A DNA stretch of 19,973 nt from an uncultured Micrococcales bacterium (GTDB lineage Bacteria > Actinomycetota > Actinomycetes > Actinomycetales > Microbacteriaceae). The notes below the pieces were generated by a model that ran no database searches, was not told where the DNA came from, and saw only the letters and a program-made list of their open reading frames with translations. A program made the translations under genes and the position numbers. This document shows positions 1-7,814 of this stretch, piece after piece; position 1 is the stretch's first letter, and each line of letters starts with the position of its first letter. Where the stretch lies: the NCBI GenBank assembly GCA_903820955.1, contig CAIJJH010000077.1, forward strand, positions 1 to 19,973, given 5' to 3'.

Positions 1-1394
<1,394 letters not shown>

Positions 1395-1435
1395 CGCTCA
1401 GACTTCTTTCAACTAGGTTTACTAAATCTAACCCA

Positions 1436-1466
1436 AGAAAAAGGGTCCCGGCTTTCGCCGGGACCC
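1436..1466 (-). terminator. Intrinsic terminator after the BMP lipoprotein gene
   Basis: A perfect 10-bp inverted repeat (GGGTCCCGGC at 1443-1452, GCCGGGACCC at 1457-1466) closes a 4-nt loop. Read on the minus strand the hairpin is followed by TTTTTCTT (1442-1435). It lies 16 bp past the BMP stop codon and upstream of the ATPase start. It would end most transcripts after the binding protein and let some read through, giving more binding protein than ATPase. Confidence 0.9.
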
Positions 1467-1481
1467 CCAATCTTGTCGAAA

Positions 1482-2573
1482 CTACTTGTTGTAGATCGAG
1501 GTGACCTTGATAGCGCCAGAGATAATCTGGGCCTTTAGGTCGGCTAGCGTTGCGGCCATACCACTTGGGTACATCACCTCGTGCTCGTCGGCAATCTGAA
1601 CACCGGCGTTGGCTAGGGTGCCAACATACGCGTTAGCGTCGCCACCCATGAAGGCCTTGTCGACGCCAGACTTAATAACCGACTCAACAGCCTTGGCCAT
1701 CTTCTTCTCGATTGAGGTGAGGATGTTGGCCTTGTATGCAGCGTGTGCTGGCAGGTTGTACCAGTCGCTGTCAACACCAATGACCATGGTGCCCGACTTG
1801 TCTAGAGTTGCCTGACCCGAGCCGATACCCACAGGGCCAGCAACGGGAAGCACAATGTCTGCACCCTGAGCGAAGAACTGCTCGGTTAGAGTCTTGCCTT
1901 TGGCCTGGTCGTTGAAGTCACCGGTTGCAGCCCACTTAGAGGTGTCGGTTCCGGCAGCGCCAAGAACCTGAACCTTGGTTCCGTTCTTGGTGTTGTAGTA
2001 GTCAACACCCTGCTTTAGGCCATCCATGAAGATGGTTACCGAAGGCAGAAGCATTCCACCGTAGGTAGCGATCTTGCCAGTCTTGGTCTCCGAAGCGGCT
2101 AGGTAGCCAGCTAGGAAGGCTGCCTGAGCGGTGTCGTACTGAAGTGGCTTCACGTTTGGCAGGCTCAAGGGCGAGTAGTCGTCGTTTGACAGAGCCGAGT
2201 CGATTAGCGCGAAGTTAATCTTTGGGTTGGCCTTGGCTGCTTCGCGAACTGCGTTAGCAAGGTTGAAACCAACACCTACGATTAGGTCGCACTTTGCGTC
2301 GATCATCGAGTTGACGCCAGTGGTGTAGTCGGTCTGGGTTGCGGTCTCAGGTGACTGAACGGTAGCTACCTGAACGCCGTAGTCCTTCTTTGCGGCCATC
2401 AAGCCGTTCCAGGCTTCTTCGTTGAACGATGCGTCCTTGAAACCACCTGCGTCTGAAACCATGCAGGCCTTGTAGTTGCTGCCCGGCTTCGCCGCTGCGC
2501 AACCAGATAGAGCCAACGCTGCCATGGCAAATACTGCCACAGAAGCGAAGACTGTCTTCTTATTTTGCTTCAT
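1482..2573 (-). CDS. BMP-family (PnrA/BmpA-like) substrate-binding lipoprotein
   Basis: This 363-residue protein is the extracellular binding component of an ABC importer. A short basic N-terminus and hydrophobic stretch end in the lipobox LSGC, with the acylated cysteine at position 25. The mature part opens with the BMP-family segment SDAGGFKDASFNEEAW (about residues 40-55) and has the alternating alpha/beta pattern of a periplasmic-binding fold (for example DLIVGVGFNLANAV and TMVIGVDSDW). Characterised members (PnrA, and the BMP proteins paired with YufO-type ATPases) bind purine or other nucleosides, so nucleoside uptake is the best guess; the ligand cannot be fixed from sequence alone. 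The ATG at 2573 follows a strong ribosome site (AAGGAGGAG, 2585-2577). The gene is first in its transcription unit, with an operator-like palindrome upstream and an intrinsic terminator directly after it, suggesting regulated and high expression. Confidence 0.93.
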   Translation of the reverse strand: MKQNKKTVFASVAVFAMAALALSGCAAAKPGSNYKACMVSDAGGFKDASFNEEAWNGLMAAKKDYGVQVATVQSPETATQTDYTTGVNSMIDAKCDLIVGVGFNLANAVREAAKANPKINFALIDSALSNDDYSPLSLPNVKPLQYDTAQAAFLAGYLAASETKTGKIATYGGMLLPSVTIFMDGLKQGVDYYNTKNGTKVQVLGAAGTDTSKWAATGDFNDQAKGKTLTEQFFAQGADIVLPVAGPVGIGSGQATLDKSGTMVIGVDSDWYNLPAHAAYKANILTSIEKKMAKAVESVIKSGVDKAFMGGDANAYVGTLANAGVQIADEHEVMYPSGMAATLADLKAQIISGAIKVTSIYNK

Positions 2574-2643
2574 TTGTCTCCTCCTTGAGAGAGCTGGTGC
2601 TCTTCACCATGCTGGTCTCATACTATTCAACTTGGGTAACGCG

Positions 2644-2655
2644 AAAAGCGCTTTT
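2644..2655. promoter_or_regulatory. LacI/GalR-type operator-like palindrome upstream of the BMP gene
   Basis: AAAAGCGCTTTT is a perfect 12-bp palindrome. Its core AAAGCGCTTT resembles the symmetric core of LacI/GalR-family operators, which centre on CG. It lies 71 bp upstream of the BMP start. It would cover the -35 region of a promoter whose -10 is TAGTAT (2625-2620, minus strand), a location suited to repression. The -10 is a weak call because no clear -35 accompanies it. Confidence 0.4.
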
Positions 2656-2734
2656 AGGCCCAATAAGGTAAAGGCTTTGTAACGAATTGCGAACGAAAGT
2701 TTTGACTAAACTTCTAGGGACGCGAGGAGCAGAC

Positions 2735-3205
2735 ATGGATCAAATCAAATTGACTAAGGGTGACCAAGCCCCAGACTTCGAACTGCCCAACTTTGCTGGT
2801 GAAACTGTTCGCCTGTCAGCCTTGCGAGGCAAGAAGGTAATCGTTTACTTCTACCCCGCAGCGTCTACCCCTGGTTGCACTAAAGAAGCCTGCGACTTCG
2901 AGGAACACCTCTCCGAATTGACCACGGCAGGTTTCGAAGTTGTTGGTATTTCGCCAGACAAGATCTCGAAAATCGCAAAGTTTCACTCGGAGCAGTCGCT
3001 GCATTTCGACTTGCTTTCTGATGAGGAGCTGGGCATTCACAAGGCTTACGGGGCTTACGGCATGAAGAAGCTTTACGGGCGCGAGTATGAGGGGGGGCTG
3101 CGTTCGACTTTTGTTATGGACGAGAAGGGTGTTCTCACTCACGCTCTCTACAACGTGAAGGCGACCGGCCACGTCGAGATGCTCAAGAAGCTCTTAGGCC
3201 TCTAG
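2735..3205 (+). CDS. bcp: Thioredoxin-dependent peroxiredoxin, Bcp/PrxQ type
   Basis: This 156-residue cytoplasmic enzyme reduces hydrogen peroxide and organic hydroperoxides using thioredoxin. The thioredoxin-fold peroxidatic motif is clear: YFYPAASTPGCTKEACDF, with the peroxidatic cysteine at 48 and the resolving cysteine five residues later at 53, the spacing of alpha-2 type Bcp/PrxQ. The segment VVGISPDKISKIAKF and the C-terminal R-S-T-F-V-M-D-E-K-G strand also fit. An in-frame TTG at 2687 would add 16 residues, but the ATG at 2735 has a good ribosome site (GAGGAG, 2724-2729) five bases upstream, and the protein then begins at the usual family N-terminus. The gene is divergent from the BMP lipoprotein gene. 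Its 3' end overlaps the convergent membrane-protein gene by 12 bp. Confidence 0.95.
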   Translation: MDQIKLTKGDQAPDFELPNFAGETVRLSALRGKKVIVYFYPAASTPGCTKEACDFEEHLSELTTAGFEVVGISPDKISKIAKFHSEQSLHFDLLSDEELGIHKAYGAYGMKKLYGREYEGGLRSTFVMDEKGVLTHALYNVKATGHVEMLKKLLGL

Positions 3206-3583
3206 GTCTCTTTTTAGAAGTTTCGCCACCGGATTGGTGAACATTAGGGTCAGTGCTGCCAGGCTCGGGACTATAAGCGCCCAGGCAATCGTGGGGTTGG
3301 CCGTCTCGCCCTGGAAGGATTCGTAGGCGATGGCGAGTTGAGCCGTTTGCCAAAAAATCGAGGACGACCTGGCCCAGCTTTTGACTTGCCAGAGACCTTT
3401 GGTGATCAGCGCCCCCCAGACTACAAAGGCGGCAATCAGGGCGTTTAGCGCGACCGCAAGGGCGAGGCTCTTTTCGGTGCCGGCAAATAGGTTGAAGATG
3501 CCGATCGCTAGGGTTGCTGCGACAGCTAGGGTCTCGGCGCCGGTGATTGCGACGACAACCTTGAGTTGGGCAGGTTTTTTCAT
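3194..3583 (-). CDS. Small four-helix conserved membrane protein
   Basis: The product is 129 residues with four likely transmembrane segments: about 9-33 (VVVAITGAETLAVAATLAIGIF), 38-60 (SLALAVALNALIAAFVVWGALI), a less hydrophobic one around 75-88, and about 98-116 (IAWALIVPSLAALTLMFT). A conserved-looking cytoplasmic turn (GLWQVKSWARSS) joins helices 2 and 3. I recall similar small hypothetical membrane proteins in other Actinobacteria, sharing the R-x-W-A-R and W-A-L-x-V-P-x-L patterns, but none with a known function. The ATG at 3583 follows AAGGAT at a short distance. The gene is divergent from whiB and its stop overlaps the peroxiredoxin gene. No catalytic residues are recognisable. Confidence 0.75.
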   Translation of the reverse strand: MKKPAQLKVVVAITGAETLAVAATLAIGIFNLFAGTEKSLALAVALNALIAAFVVWGALITKGLWQVKSWARSSSIFWQTAQLAIAYESFQGETANPTIAWALIVPSLAALTLMFTNPVAKLLKRDLEA

Positions 3584-3649
3584 TAAATCCTTAACTTGGG
3601 TATTGCCAAAAGGTCGTCGGCATGAAACGATTATCTAAGGAAATCCTCT

Positions 3650-3670
3650 CGCGAAACTTAGTATTTCGCG
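3650..3670. promoter_or_regulatory. Inverted repeat in the whiB upstream region
   Basis: CGCGAAA at 3650-3656 and TTTCGCG at 3664-3670 form a perfect 7-bp inverted repeat around a 7-bp spacer, in the 147-bp region shared by the divergent membrane-protein gene and whiB. A possible -10 (TAGTAT, 3659-3664) lies across the spacer. A dimeric regulator could bind here. It does not match the CRP half-sites known at the mycobacterial whiB1 promoter. Confidence 0.35.
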
Positions 3671-3730
3671 CCTGTTTCCAGCCTAAGGCGTCGAAGCCTA
3701 AAGAATTTTTCTCCGACTATAAAGGAATAT

Positions 3731-3985
3731 ATGGACCTCCAGTGGCAAGACCAAGCACGTTGCCTAACCGAAGACCCAGAGCTCTTCTTCCCGGTCGGCA
3801 ACACCGGTCCCGCTGTTGAACAGATCGACCAGGCCAAGGCCGTTTGTCGTGAATGTGCTGTCGCAACCCTTTGCCTCGAATACGCCATCAAAGAAAACCA
3901 AGACACCGGTGTTTGGGGCGGCCTTTCAGAAGACGAGCGCAAGTCGCTCAAGCGCAAGTACGCTCGCGCACGCCGCGCTAGCTAA
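3731..3985 (+). CDS. whiB1: WhiB-family iron-sulfur regulator, WhiB1 type
   Basis: WhiB proteins are small actinobacterial [4Fe-4S] proteins that bind the major sigma factor and respond to nitric oxide or redox state. This 84-residue product has the four cluster cysteines C11, C39, C42 and C48 in the C-x2-C-x5-C pattern, then the G-V-W-G-G turn (60-64) and a basic C-terminal tail (SLKRKYARARR) for DNA contact. The stretches DPELFFPVGN, GPA, and GVWGG-SEDERR-like match M. tuberculosis WhiB1 as I recall it, and the length is identical. The partner gene fits too: in M. tuberculosis whiB1 is beside and convergent with pdtaS, as here. The ATG follows AAAGGA (3721-3726). TATAAA at 3718-3723 is also placed seven bases before the ATG, so a leaderless start is possible. 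Its stop overlaps that of pdtaS. Confidence 0.96.
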   Translation: MDLQWQDQARCLTEDPELFFPVGNTGPAVEQIDQAKAVCRECAVATLCLEYAIKENQDTGVWGGLSEDERKSLKRKYARARRAS

Positions 3986-5457
3986 AGCGGAATTTCTACA
4001 ACTACCCTTGCTCCGCCTTCACGAGGCGAGAACCAACTGATGCTTCCTCGAAGTTCGCCTTCGATGAGCGTGCGAATGATCTGAGTGCCCAAACCAGGTT
4101 CGATCTTGCCGTTTGGGATTCCCTTGCCGTTGTCGCTGATCGTGATGATCAGCTTCCTTTGCTTGCGTTCGGCATGAACCAGGACGTTGCCAGAACGCTC
4201 GTCGAGACCGTGTTCGATTGCGTTGGTCACAATTTCGGTGAGTGCAACCGCTAACGGGGTGGCCTTTTCGCTCTTTAGTTGACCGAAACGTCCGTCGATG
4301 ATGGTTCGAACCGTGGTGTTGTGGCTCGAGGCTACCTCGCTCACGAGAAGGAGAACGCGGTCGAAGACATCGTCGAAACTGACCTCTTGGTTGAGGCCTT
4401 CAGACAGGGTGTCGTGAACCAGCGCAATTGCGCTGACCCGGCGCATGGCCTGCTCGAGCGAGTCTTTGGTCTCTTGGCTGTTTGCTCTGCGCGACTGGAT
4501 TCTCAGCAGGCTGGCCACGGTTTGCAGGTTGTTCTTGACCCGGTGGTGAATCTCACGAATGGTTGCGTCCTTGGTGATCAACTCGCGTTCTTGACGCCTG
4601 AGCTCTGACACGTCGCGGCAGAGCACTATGGCTCCGGTGCGCTCGTTCTCGATCTTGATTGGTATCGAACGCAGCGAAAGCGTGGCCGATTTGGACTCGG
4701 CATCGGCTCGCCTTGGCGCGATACCGCCAAGAACAACTGCGAGGTCTTCGTCGCCGCGGATCTTCGACTTGGTTACCTGCGCGACAACCTCGGTTAGGTT
4801 TTCGCCGACAAGCTCGGTCGGGAACCCGAACTTCGCGAACGCGCTGACCGCGTTTGGGCTTGCGAATATGACCTTGTCGGCGACGTCAAGGCGAAGAAAC
4901 CCGTCGTTTGCTCGAGGTGCACCTCGCCTAGAGCCGGTCTGGTTGCCGAGGTCGGGGTATTGGGCGTTGACCATCATCTCGAGTAGGTCTTCGCCGGAAA
5001 GCCTGAAGTTCAGTTGCTGACGGGTTGGTTCTTTGGTTTCGCCTAGGTTTGCGTGACGGGTGATCACCGCTATCGGGGTCGGGTGGACGTCCTGATTCTT
5101 CGCACTGGCCCTGCGGCGAACGGGAATCGCAGCTACGCGGGTTGGGATTCCTTCGTACTGCGATACCCCGGTGAAGTCGGAAGACTCCCCCTTTTCGAAG
5201 GCTTGTTTCACGAGCTTGGCGAGCGACTTGTCGGTTGGGGTTCCGGTGATGTCACGATAGAAAATCGTGGACGAAGTGGCTGGTCGGGCGTGGCCGGCGG
5301 CGTGAAAATTGCCCTCTTTGTCGGGGATCCAGAGCACGAGGTCGGCAGAGACGAGGTCGGCGACGAGCTGCCAGTCAGCGGTCAGCTGGTTCAACCAGTC
5401 GATGTCGGCGTTGGACGCCACACCCTGCTTTTTGAGTTGCTCGGTAAGAGTTGCCAC
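3982..5457 (-). CDS. pdtaS: Sensor histidine kinase PdtaS
   Basis: This is a soluble two-component kinase of 491 residues with no transmembrane segment. An N-terminal GAF-like sensor (about 1-145) is followed by a PAS-like domain (about 185-285), a HisKA_2 helix and an ATPase domain. The phosphoacceptor box EIHHRVKNNLQ places the active histidine at 304, close to His303 recalled for the mycobacterial protein. The ATP site shows the N-box TEIVTNAIEHGL (N412), the G1 box SDNGKGIP and the G2 region GLGTQIIRTL. The family partner is the antitermination regulator PdtaR, which is not in this window and is usually encoded elsewhere. The pair affects translation- and nutrient-related genes in mycobacteria. 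The ATG at 5457 is 9 bp after the stop of the CpaE-like ATPase gene, so it is probably cotranscribed with that gene and the SAF gene. The stop overlaps that of whiB. Confidence 0.95.
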   Translation of the reverse strand: MATLTEQLKKQGVASNADIDWLNQLTADWQLVADLVSADLVLWIPDKEGNFHAAGHARPATSSTIFYRDITGTPTDKSLAKLVKQAFEKGESSDFTGVSQYEGIPTRVAAIPVRRRASAKNQDVHPTPIAVITRHANLGETKEPTRQQLNFRLSGEDLLEMMVNAQYPDLGNQTGSRRGAPRANDGFLRLDVADKVIFASPNAVSAFAKFGFPTELVGENLTEVVAQVTKSKIRGDEDLAVVLGGIAPRRADAESKSATLSLRSIPIKIENERTGAIVLCRDVSELRRQERELITKDATIREIHHRVKNNLQTVASLLRIQSRRANSQETKDSLEQAMRRVSAIALVHDTLSEGLNQEVSFDDVFDRVLLLVSEVASSHNTTVRTIIDGRFGQLKSEKATPLAVALTEIVTNAIEHGLDERSGNVLVHAERKQRKLIITISDNGKGIPNGKIEPGLGTQIIRTLIEGELRGSISWFSPREGGARVVVEIPL

Positions 5458-5466
5458 GAAACGAGT

Positions 5467-6294
5467 TTAGCCAGCAAGGTTTTTGCTTTGCGCCAATTGG
5501 TTGAGCGCTTTGCGCAGTGGTGAGCCTGATCGGGTGGCATTTAGCGGGACGCCCTTTCGAAGTGCCGAATCGGTTGCCTTGGCGTCATCGGGCAGAAATG
5601 CCGCGATCTTTCTGCCGGTTAACGCTTTGAGCGTTCGCTCGAGATCTCCTTTAGCGGTTACCCCTAGGGCACCGCGGCGCATGCGGTTAACGACAAGGGT
5701 GGTTGGTAGGTTTTTGCGAAGTTCTTGCAGTTCGGATTCGAGGGCCAGATGGCGATTGAACGAGACCGGATCGGCGCTGAGGCTCACGATTAGGTGGTCG
5801 GCCGTCGAGACCAACCAGCGGGTGAACGCGTTGCGCTCTAGAGGACTCTCGGTTTGGTAAAGACCCGCTTCGATTGGTGCGGCAAGATCTACGACGATGA
5901 AATCGAAATCAGTTTTGGTCTGCTCGAGGAGCAGGGCAAAGGCCTGAGGGGTTATCTCGGGCCAGCGAGTCGGGTTGATGCCTGGAATCAGCGTGAAAGT
6001 GGTCGCAGATTTCAGTTTCATGGATTGCTGATCGAAGTGCTCTTGGGTTAAGCGACCTTGCCTGGCAAAACGCAGCATCGGCGCAAGTCCGGCTGGATGT
6101 TCGGTTAGCGCAAGCGCTTCGGTTTGGCTCGGCGAGTGGGTGTCTGCATCGATCAATAAGACCCTCGCCTTGCCGGCTAGAACCGCGGCAAGGTTTAGCG
6201 CGATCGTGGACTTACCCGAGCCCTGGTGACCCCAGCAGGCGATTACCGCGGGTGGTCTGCGCATCGAACGCCTGGTCGGCGGTGGCGCGATCAC
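5467..6294 (-). CDS. CpaE/ParA-like P-loop ATPase
   Basis: This is a MinD/ParA-superfamily ATPase of the sort that helps place pilus or secretion machines (CpaE/TadZ). From the GTG at 6294 it has 275 residues. Walker A is GHQGSGKST (22-30); it lacks the first lysine of the usual K-G-G-x-G-K deviant motif. VLLIDAD follows at 45-51 and FDFIVVDLAAP is the Walker B region. Near the C-terminus LPDDAKATDSALRKGVPL matches the family's final helix. Start choice: the GTG overlaps the TGA of the SAF gene as GTGA, which suggests coupled translation. Alternatives are an ATG at 6264 (265 residues) and an ATG at 6384 with GGAGG before it (305 residues, 94-bp overlap). The same frame stays open to 6888, but that part is the shadow of the SAF gene. 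No CpaE receiver domain is present. Confidence 0.85.
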   Translation of the reverse strand: MIAPPPTRRSMRRPPAVIACWGHQGSGKSTIALNLAAVLAGKARVLLIDADTHSPSQTEALALTEHPAGLAPMLRFARQGRLTQEHFDQQSMKLKSATTFTLIPGINPTRWPEITPQAFALLLEQTKTDFDFIVVDLAAPIEAGLYQTESPLERNAFTRWLVSTADHLIVSLSADPVSFNRHLALESELQELRKNLPTTLVVNRMRRGALGVTAKGDLERTLKALTGRKIAAFLPDDAKATDSALRKGVPLNATRSGSPLRKALNQLAQSKNLAG

Positions 6295-6884
6295 TGGTCC
6301 TGGAGTGTTGGTTGGAGCACCAGAGCGATCGAAACTCCCGAGGCCTTCGCTTTCAGGAGTGCCGGTAGGTATTCGGAGAGACATTCCACCTCCACGATGG
6401 TTGTTTGTTGCCCGAGGCTGTTTTGGGTGGCTAGGCTGCCGACCAAACATTCGAGGGCGGTTGGGGCTGGTTCTGCGGCTGGCGCGTTGGCCGTGGACCA
6501 GACGTCGACTGTTGTTCCAACTCGGAGCCTGGTTGGCAGCGGATCTTTGAACTGGAGCATGGTCGGGAGCCTGGCAGTTGCGGGGTTGGGGGTCAGCGCG
6601 TTTCTGGGTAGCAGTTGCCCGGCGGTGATGCGAGTGACCAAGACGCTGCCGGTGGGCAATTCGGTGAGGTAAACGGAATCCGAGTCGCCGATTTGAACGC
6701 GTCGTGGTTCGAAGTCCTTGGCCGAGGCGAGCGAACCCGCAGCCAAGTCGCGTTTTGCCACCAGGACCTGCCTGGCGGGGCTTTGCGGCCAAAGCAGAAG
6801 TGTTGCGAGCGTGACTAGCAAAGCCAGCGGGAGCGCCAACCAAGCGGTTCTCGACTTGCCGAGACGATGAACTTTCTGCACCAA
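6291..6884 (-). CDS. SAF-domain (CpaB/RcpC-like) membrane-anchored protein
   Basis: The product is 197 residues with a basic N-terminus, one transmembrane helix (about 14-33, AWLALPLALLVTLATLLLWP) and then a SAF domain (about 38-100). That domain shows the typical VLVAKRDLAAGSLASAKDF opening and GSVLVTRITAGQLL strand. SAF proteins of the CpaB/RcpC type act outside the membrane in Flp/Tad pilus assembly. The pairing with a CpaE-like ATPase supports that class, yet no pilin, CpaF, TadB or TadC gene is in the window. Start codons are TTG at 6884 or GTG at 6881. No Shine-Dalgarno is visible, so the start is uncertain by one residue. It lies 31 bp after the upstream small gene and overlaps the ATPase start by four bases. 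Confidence 0.83.
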   Translation of the reverse strand: MVQKVHRLGKSRTAWLALPLALLVTLATLLLWPQSPARQVLVAKRDLAAGSLASAKDFEPRRVQIGDSDSVYLTELPTGSVLVTRITAGQLLPRNALTPNPATARLPTMLQFKDPLPTRLRVGTTVDVWSTANAPAAEPAPTALECLVGSLATQNSLGQQTTIVEVECLSEYLPALLKAKASGVSIALVLQPTLQDQ

Positions 6885-6915
6885 GCAAGACTGCTGGTTT
6901 TATGATCTTTCGGGC

Positions 6916-7317
6916 TCAGTTATCCACAGCGTTCAGGCTGATGCGTTGGATTGACTCAACGTGCAGGCAGAGGTCTTGAAAAATCAGCAGTTTTCCTTCG
7001 ATCGCAAGCAATCGGCCAGAAACTGTCCGGTTCGCGGTTTCGACCCTTACCCAAAGCCCGATGAGCTGTTTGGCTCGCGTCCTGAGTGAAAAGCCATCGA
7101 GCGTTGCATCGCCGCGAATCATGGCGACGGGTTCGTTGTTCTTGATCGAAACGATTTGCCAAACGGCTGCGCCCTCGACGAACCCGGCGAAGTGGTCGCT
7201 CCCCCAAGCCAATCTTGAGAAGCCCGGCACGGTGTAGCCGCAGAGTCGATCTGGTTCTACTTGCAGCGAGGCAAAATTTGCCTCTAAGTCATCGAACAAG
7301 GTGTCTAGGTTCACCAA
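6916..7317 (-). CDS. Conserved actinobacterial small protein, function unknown
   Basis: The product has 133 residues, no signal peptide and no membrane helix. It opens with NLDTLFDDLEANFASLQ, which resembles the DDLEAQ start of a widespread actinobacterial hypothetical family. The C-terminal third (LWVRVETANRTVSGRLLAIEGKLLIF and following) alternates beta-strand residues in a way that suggests a small Sm-like barrel; this is a pattern judgement, not a domain match. The start is TTG at 7317 or GTG at 7314. The gene is divergent from the Rv3235-family gene and is first in the minus-strand run with the SAF protein, ATPase and pdtaS. The last codons carry a TTATCCACA sequence on the plus strand. 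Confidence 0.7.
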   Translation of the reverse strand: MVNLDTLFDDLEANFASLQVEPDRLCGYTVPGFSRLAWGSDHFAGFVEGAAVWQIVSIKNNEPVAMIRGDATLDGFSLRTRAKQLIGLWVRVETANRTVSGRLLAIEGKLLIFQDLCLHVESIQRISLNAVDN

Positions 7318-7376
7318 GCCATTTTGGCCTCAACCCGCGGACCAAAACCGTTATGCACATGCGAATTTTTTCAAGA

Positions 7377-7405
7377 TAGACAATGCCAAAAAAAGTAATT
7401 ATCAT
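7377..7405 (+). promoter_or_regulatory. Near-consensus housekeeping promoter of the Rv3235-family gene
   Basis: TAGACA (7377-7382, five of six matches to TTGACA) and TATCAT (7400-7405, five of six to TATAAT) are separated by exactly 17 bp. The start of transcription would be near 7412, giving a leader of about 22 nt that includes the ribosome site of the gene at 7434. The ATG at 7383 falls inside the spacer, so it cannot be translated from this promoter. Confidence 0.65.
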
Positions 7406-7433
7406 TTTCGAAACCCGCCGAGAAGAGGTCGAA

Positions 7434-7814
7434 ATGGGGAAAGCGCCACAGCTAGAAAAAGTTGCACAAAGAGAGTTGCCAGACCCGGTTGAACAACTCA
7501 AATATTTGGCGCCAGCCATCATGGAGGTGCTGGAGGGGGTTCGAACTGTCAGTCAACTCGCCGGTTTGGTGACCGAAGACATCTACCAAAGGCTCAAAAC
7601 TCGATCGGCCGCTTCGGCGAGAGATCGGTTTTCAAACGAGAAGCAGTTGCCCTGGCCAAATATCAAGGTGTCCAGGATTCATCACGAGTACACCAGAGAA
7701 AACCTGGTTCAATCGGCTGTGCTTCTGTCAACCGACAAACGAACTCGGGCCGTCGCCATTCGCCTAGAAGGCAGGCACGGCCGCTGGGTTGCGACCGCGA
7801 TTACTGTTCTCTAG
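7434..7814 (+). CDS. Rv3235-family protein (DUF6459)
   Basis: This 126-residue protein matches the actinobacterial family named after Rv3235, whose members sit beside secA. Visible family features are [38 protein letters not shown] near the N-terminus and the terminal strands [21 protein letters not shown]. In between are a basic linker and the KVSRIHHEY strand. The fold is likely a small cytoplasmic alpha+beta domain and the function is unknown. Start choice: the ATG at 7434 has AGAGG five bases upstream. An in-frame ATG at 7383 would add 17 residues but lies inside the predicted promoter. Its TAG stop shares the four bases CTAG (7811-7814) with the stop of secA, which converges on it. Confidence 0.88.
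   Translation: MGKAPQLEKVAQRELPDPVEQLKYLAPAIMEVLEGVRTVSQLAGLVTEDIYQRLKTRSAASARDRFSNEKQLPWPNIKVSRIHHEYTRENLVQSAVLLSTDKRTRAVAIRLEGRHGRWVATAITVL

Noticed and set aside
2687..2734. TTG start giving a 172-residue peroxiredoxin
   Set aside because: The added residues do not resemble the family N-terminus, while the ATG at 2735 has a well-placed GAGGAG.
2629..3602. AACTTGGGTA repeated at 2629-2638 and 3593-3602, both upstream of minus-strand genes
   Set aside because: The two copies are at very different distances from their start codons (55 and 9 bases), so a shared regulatory role is unlikely; probably chance.
5467..6888. A single 473-residue minus-strand reading frame covering both the ATPase and the SAF region
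   Set aside because: Its first about 200 residues are low-complexity arginine/proline-rich sequence read in the wrong frame of the SAF gene, whose own frame gives a clear transmembrane helix and SAF domain. Only the part from about 6294 downwards is real.
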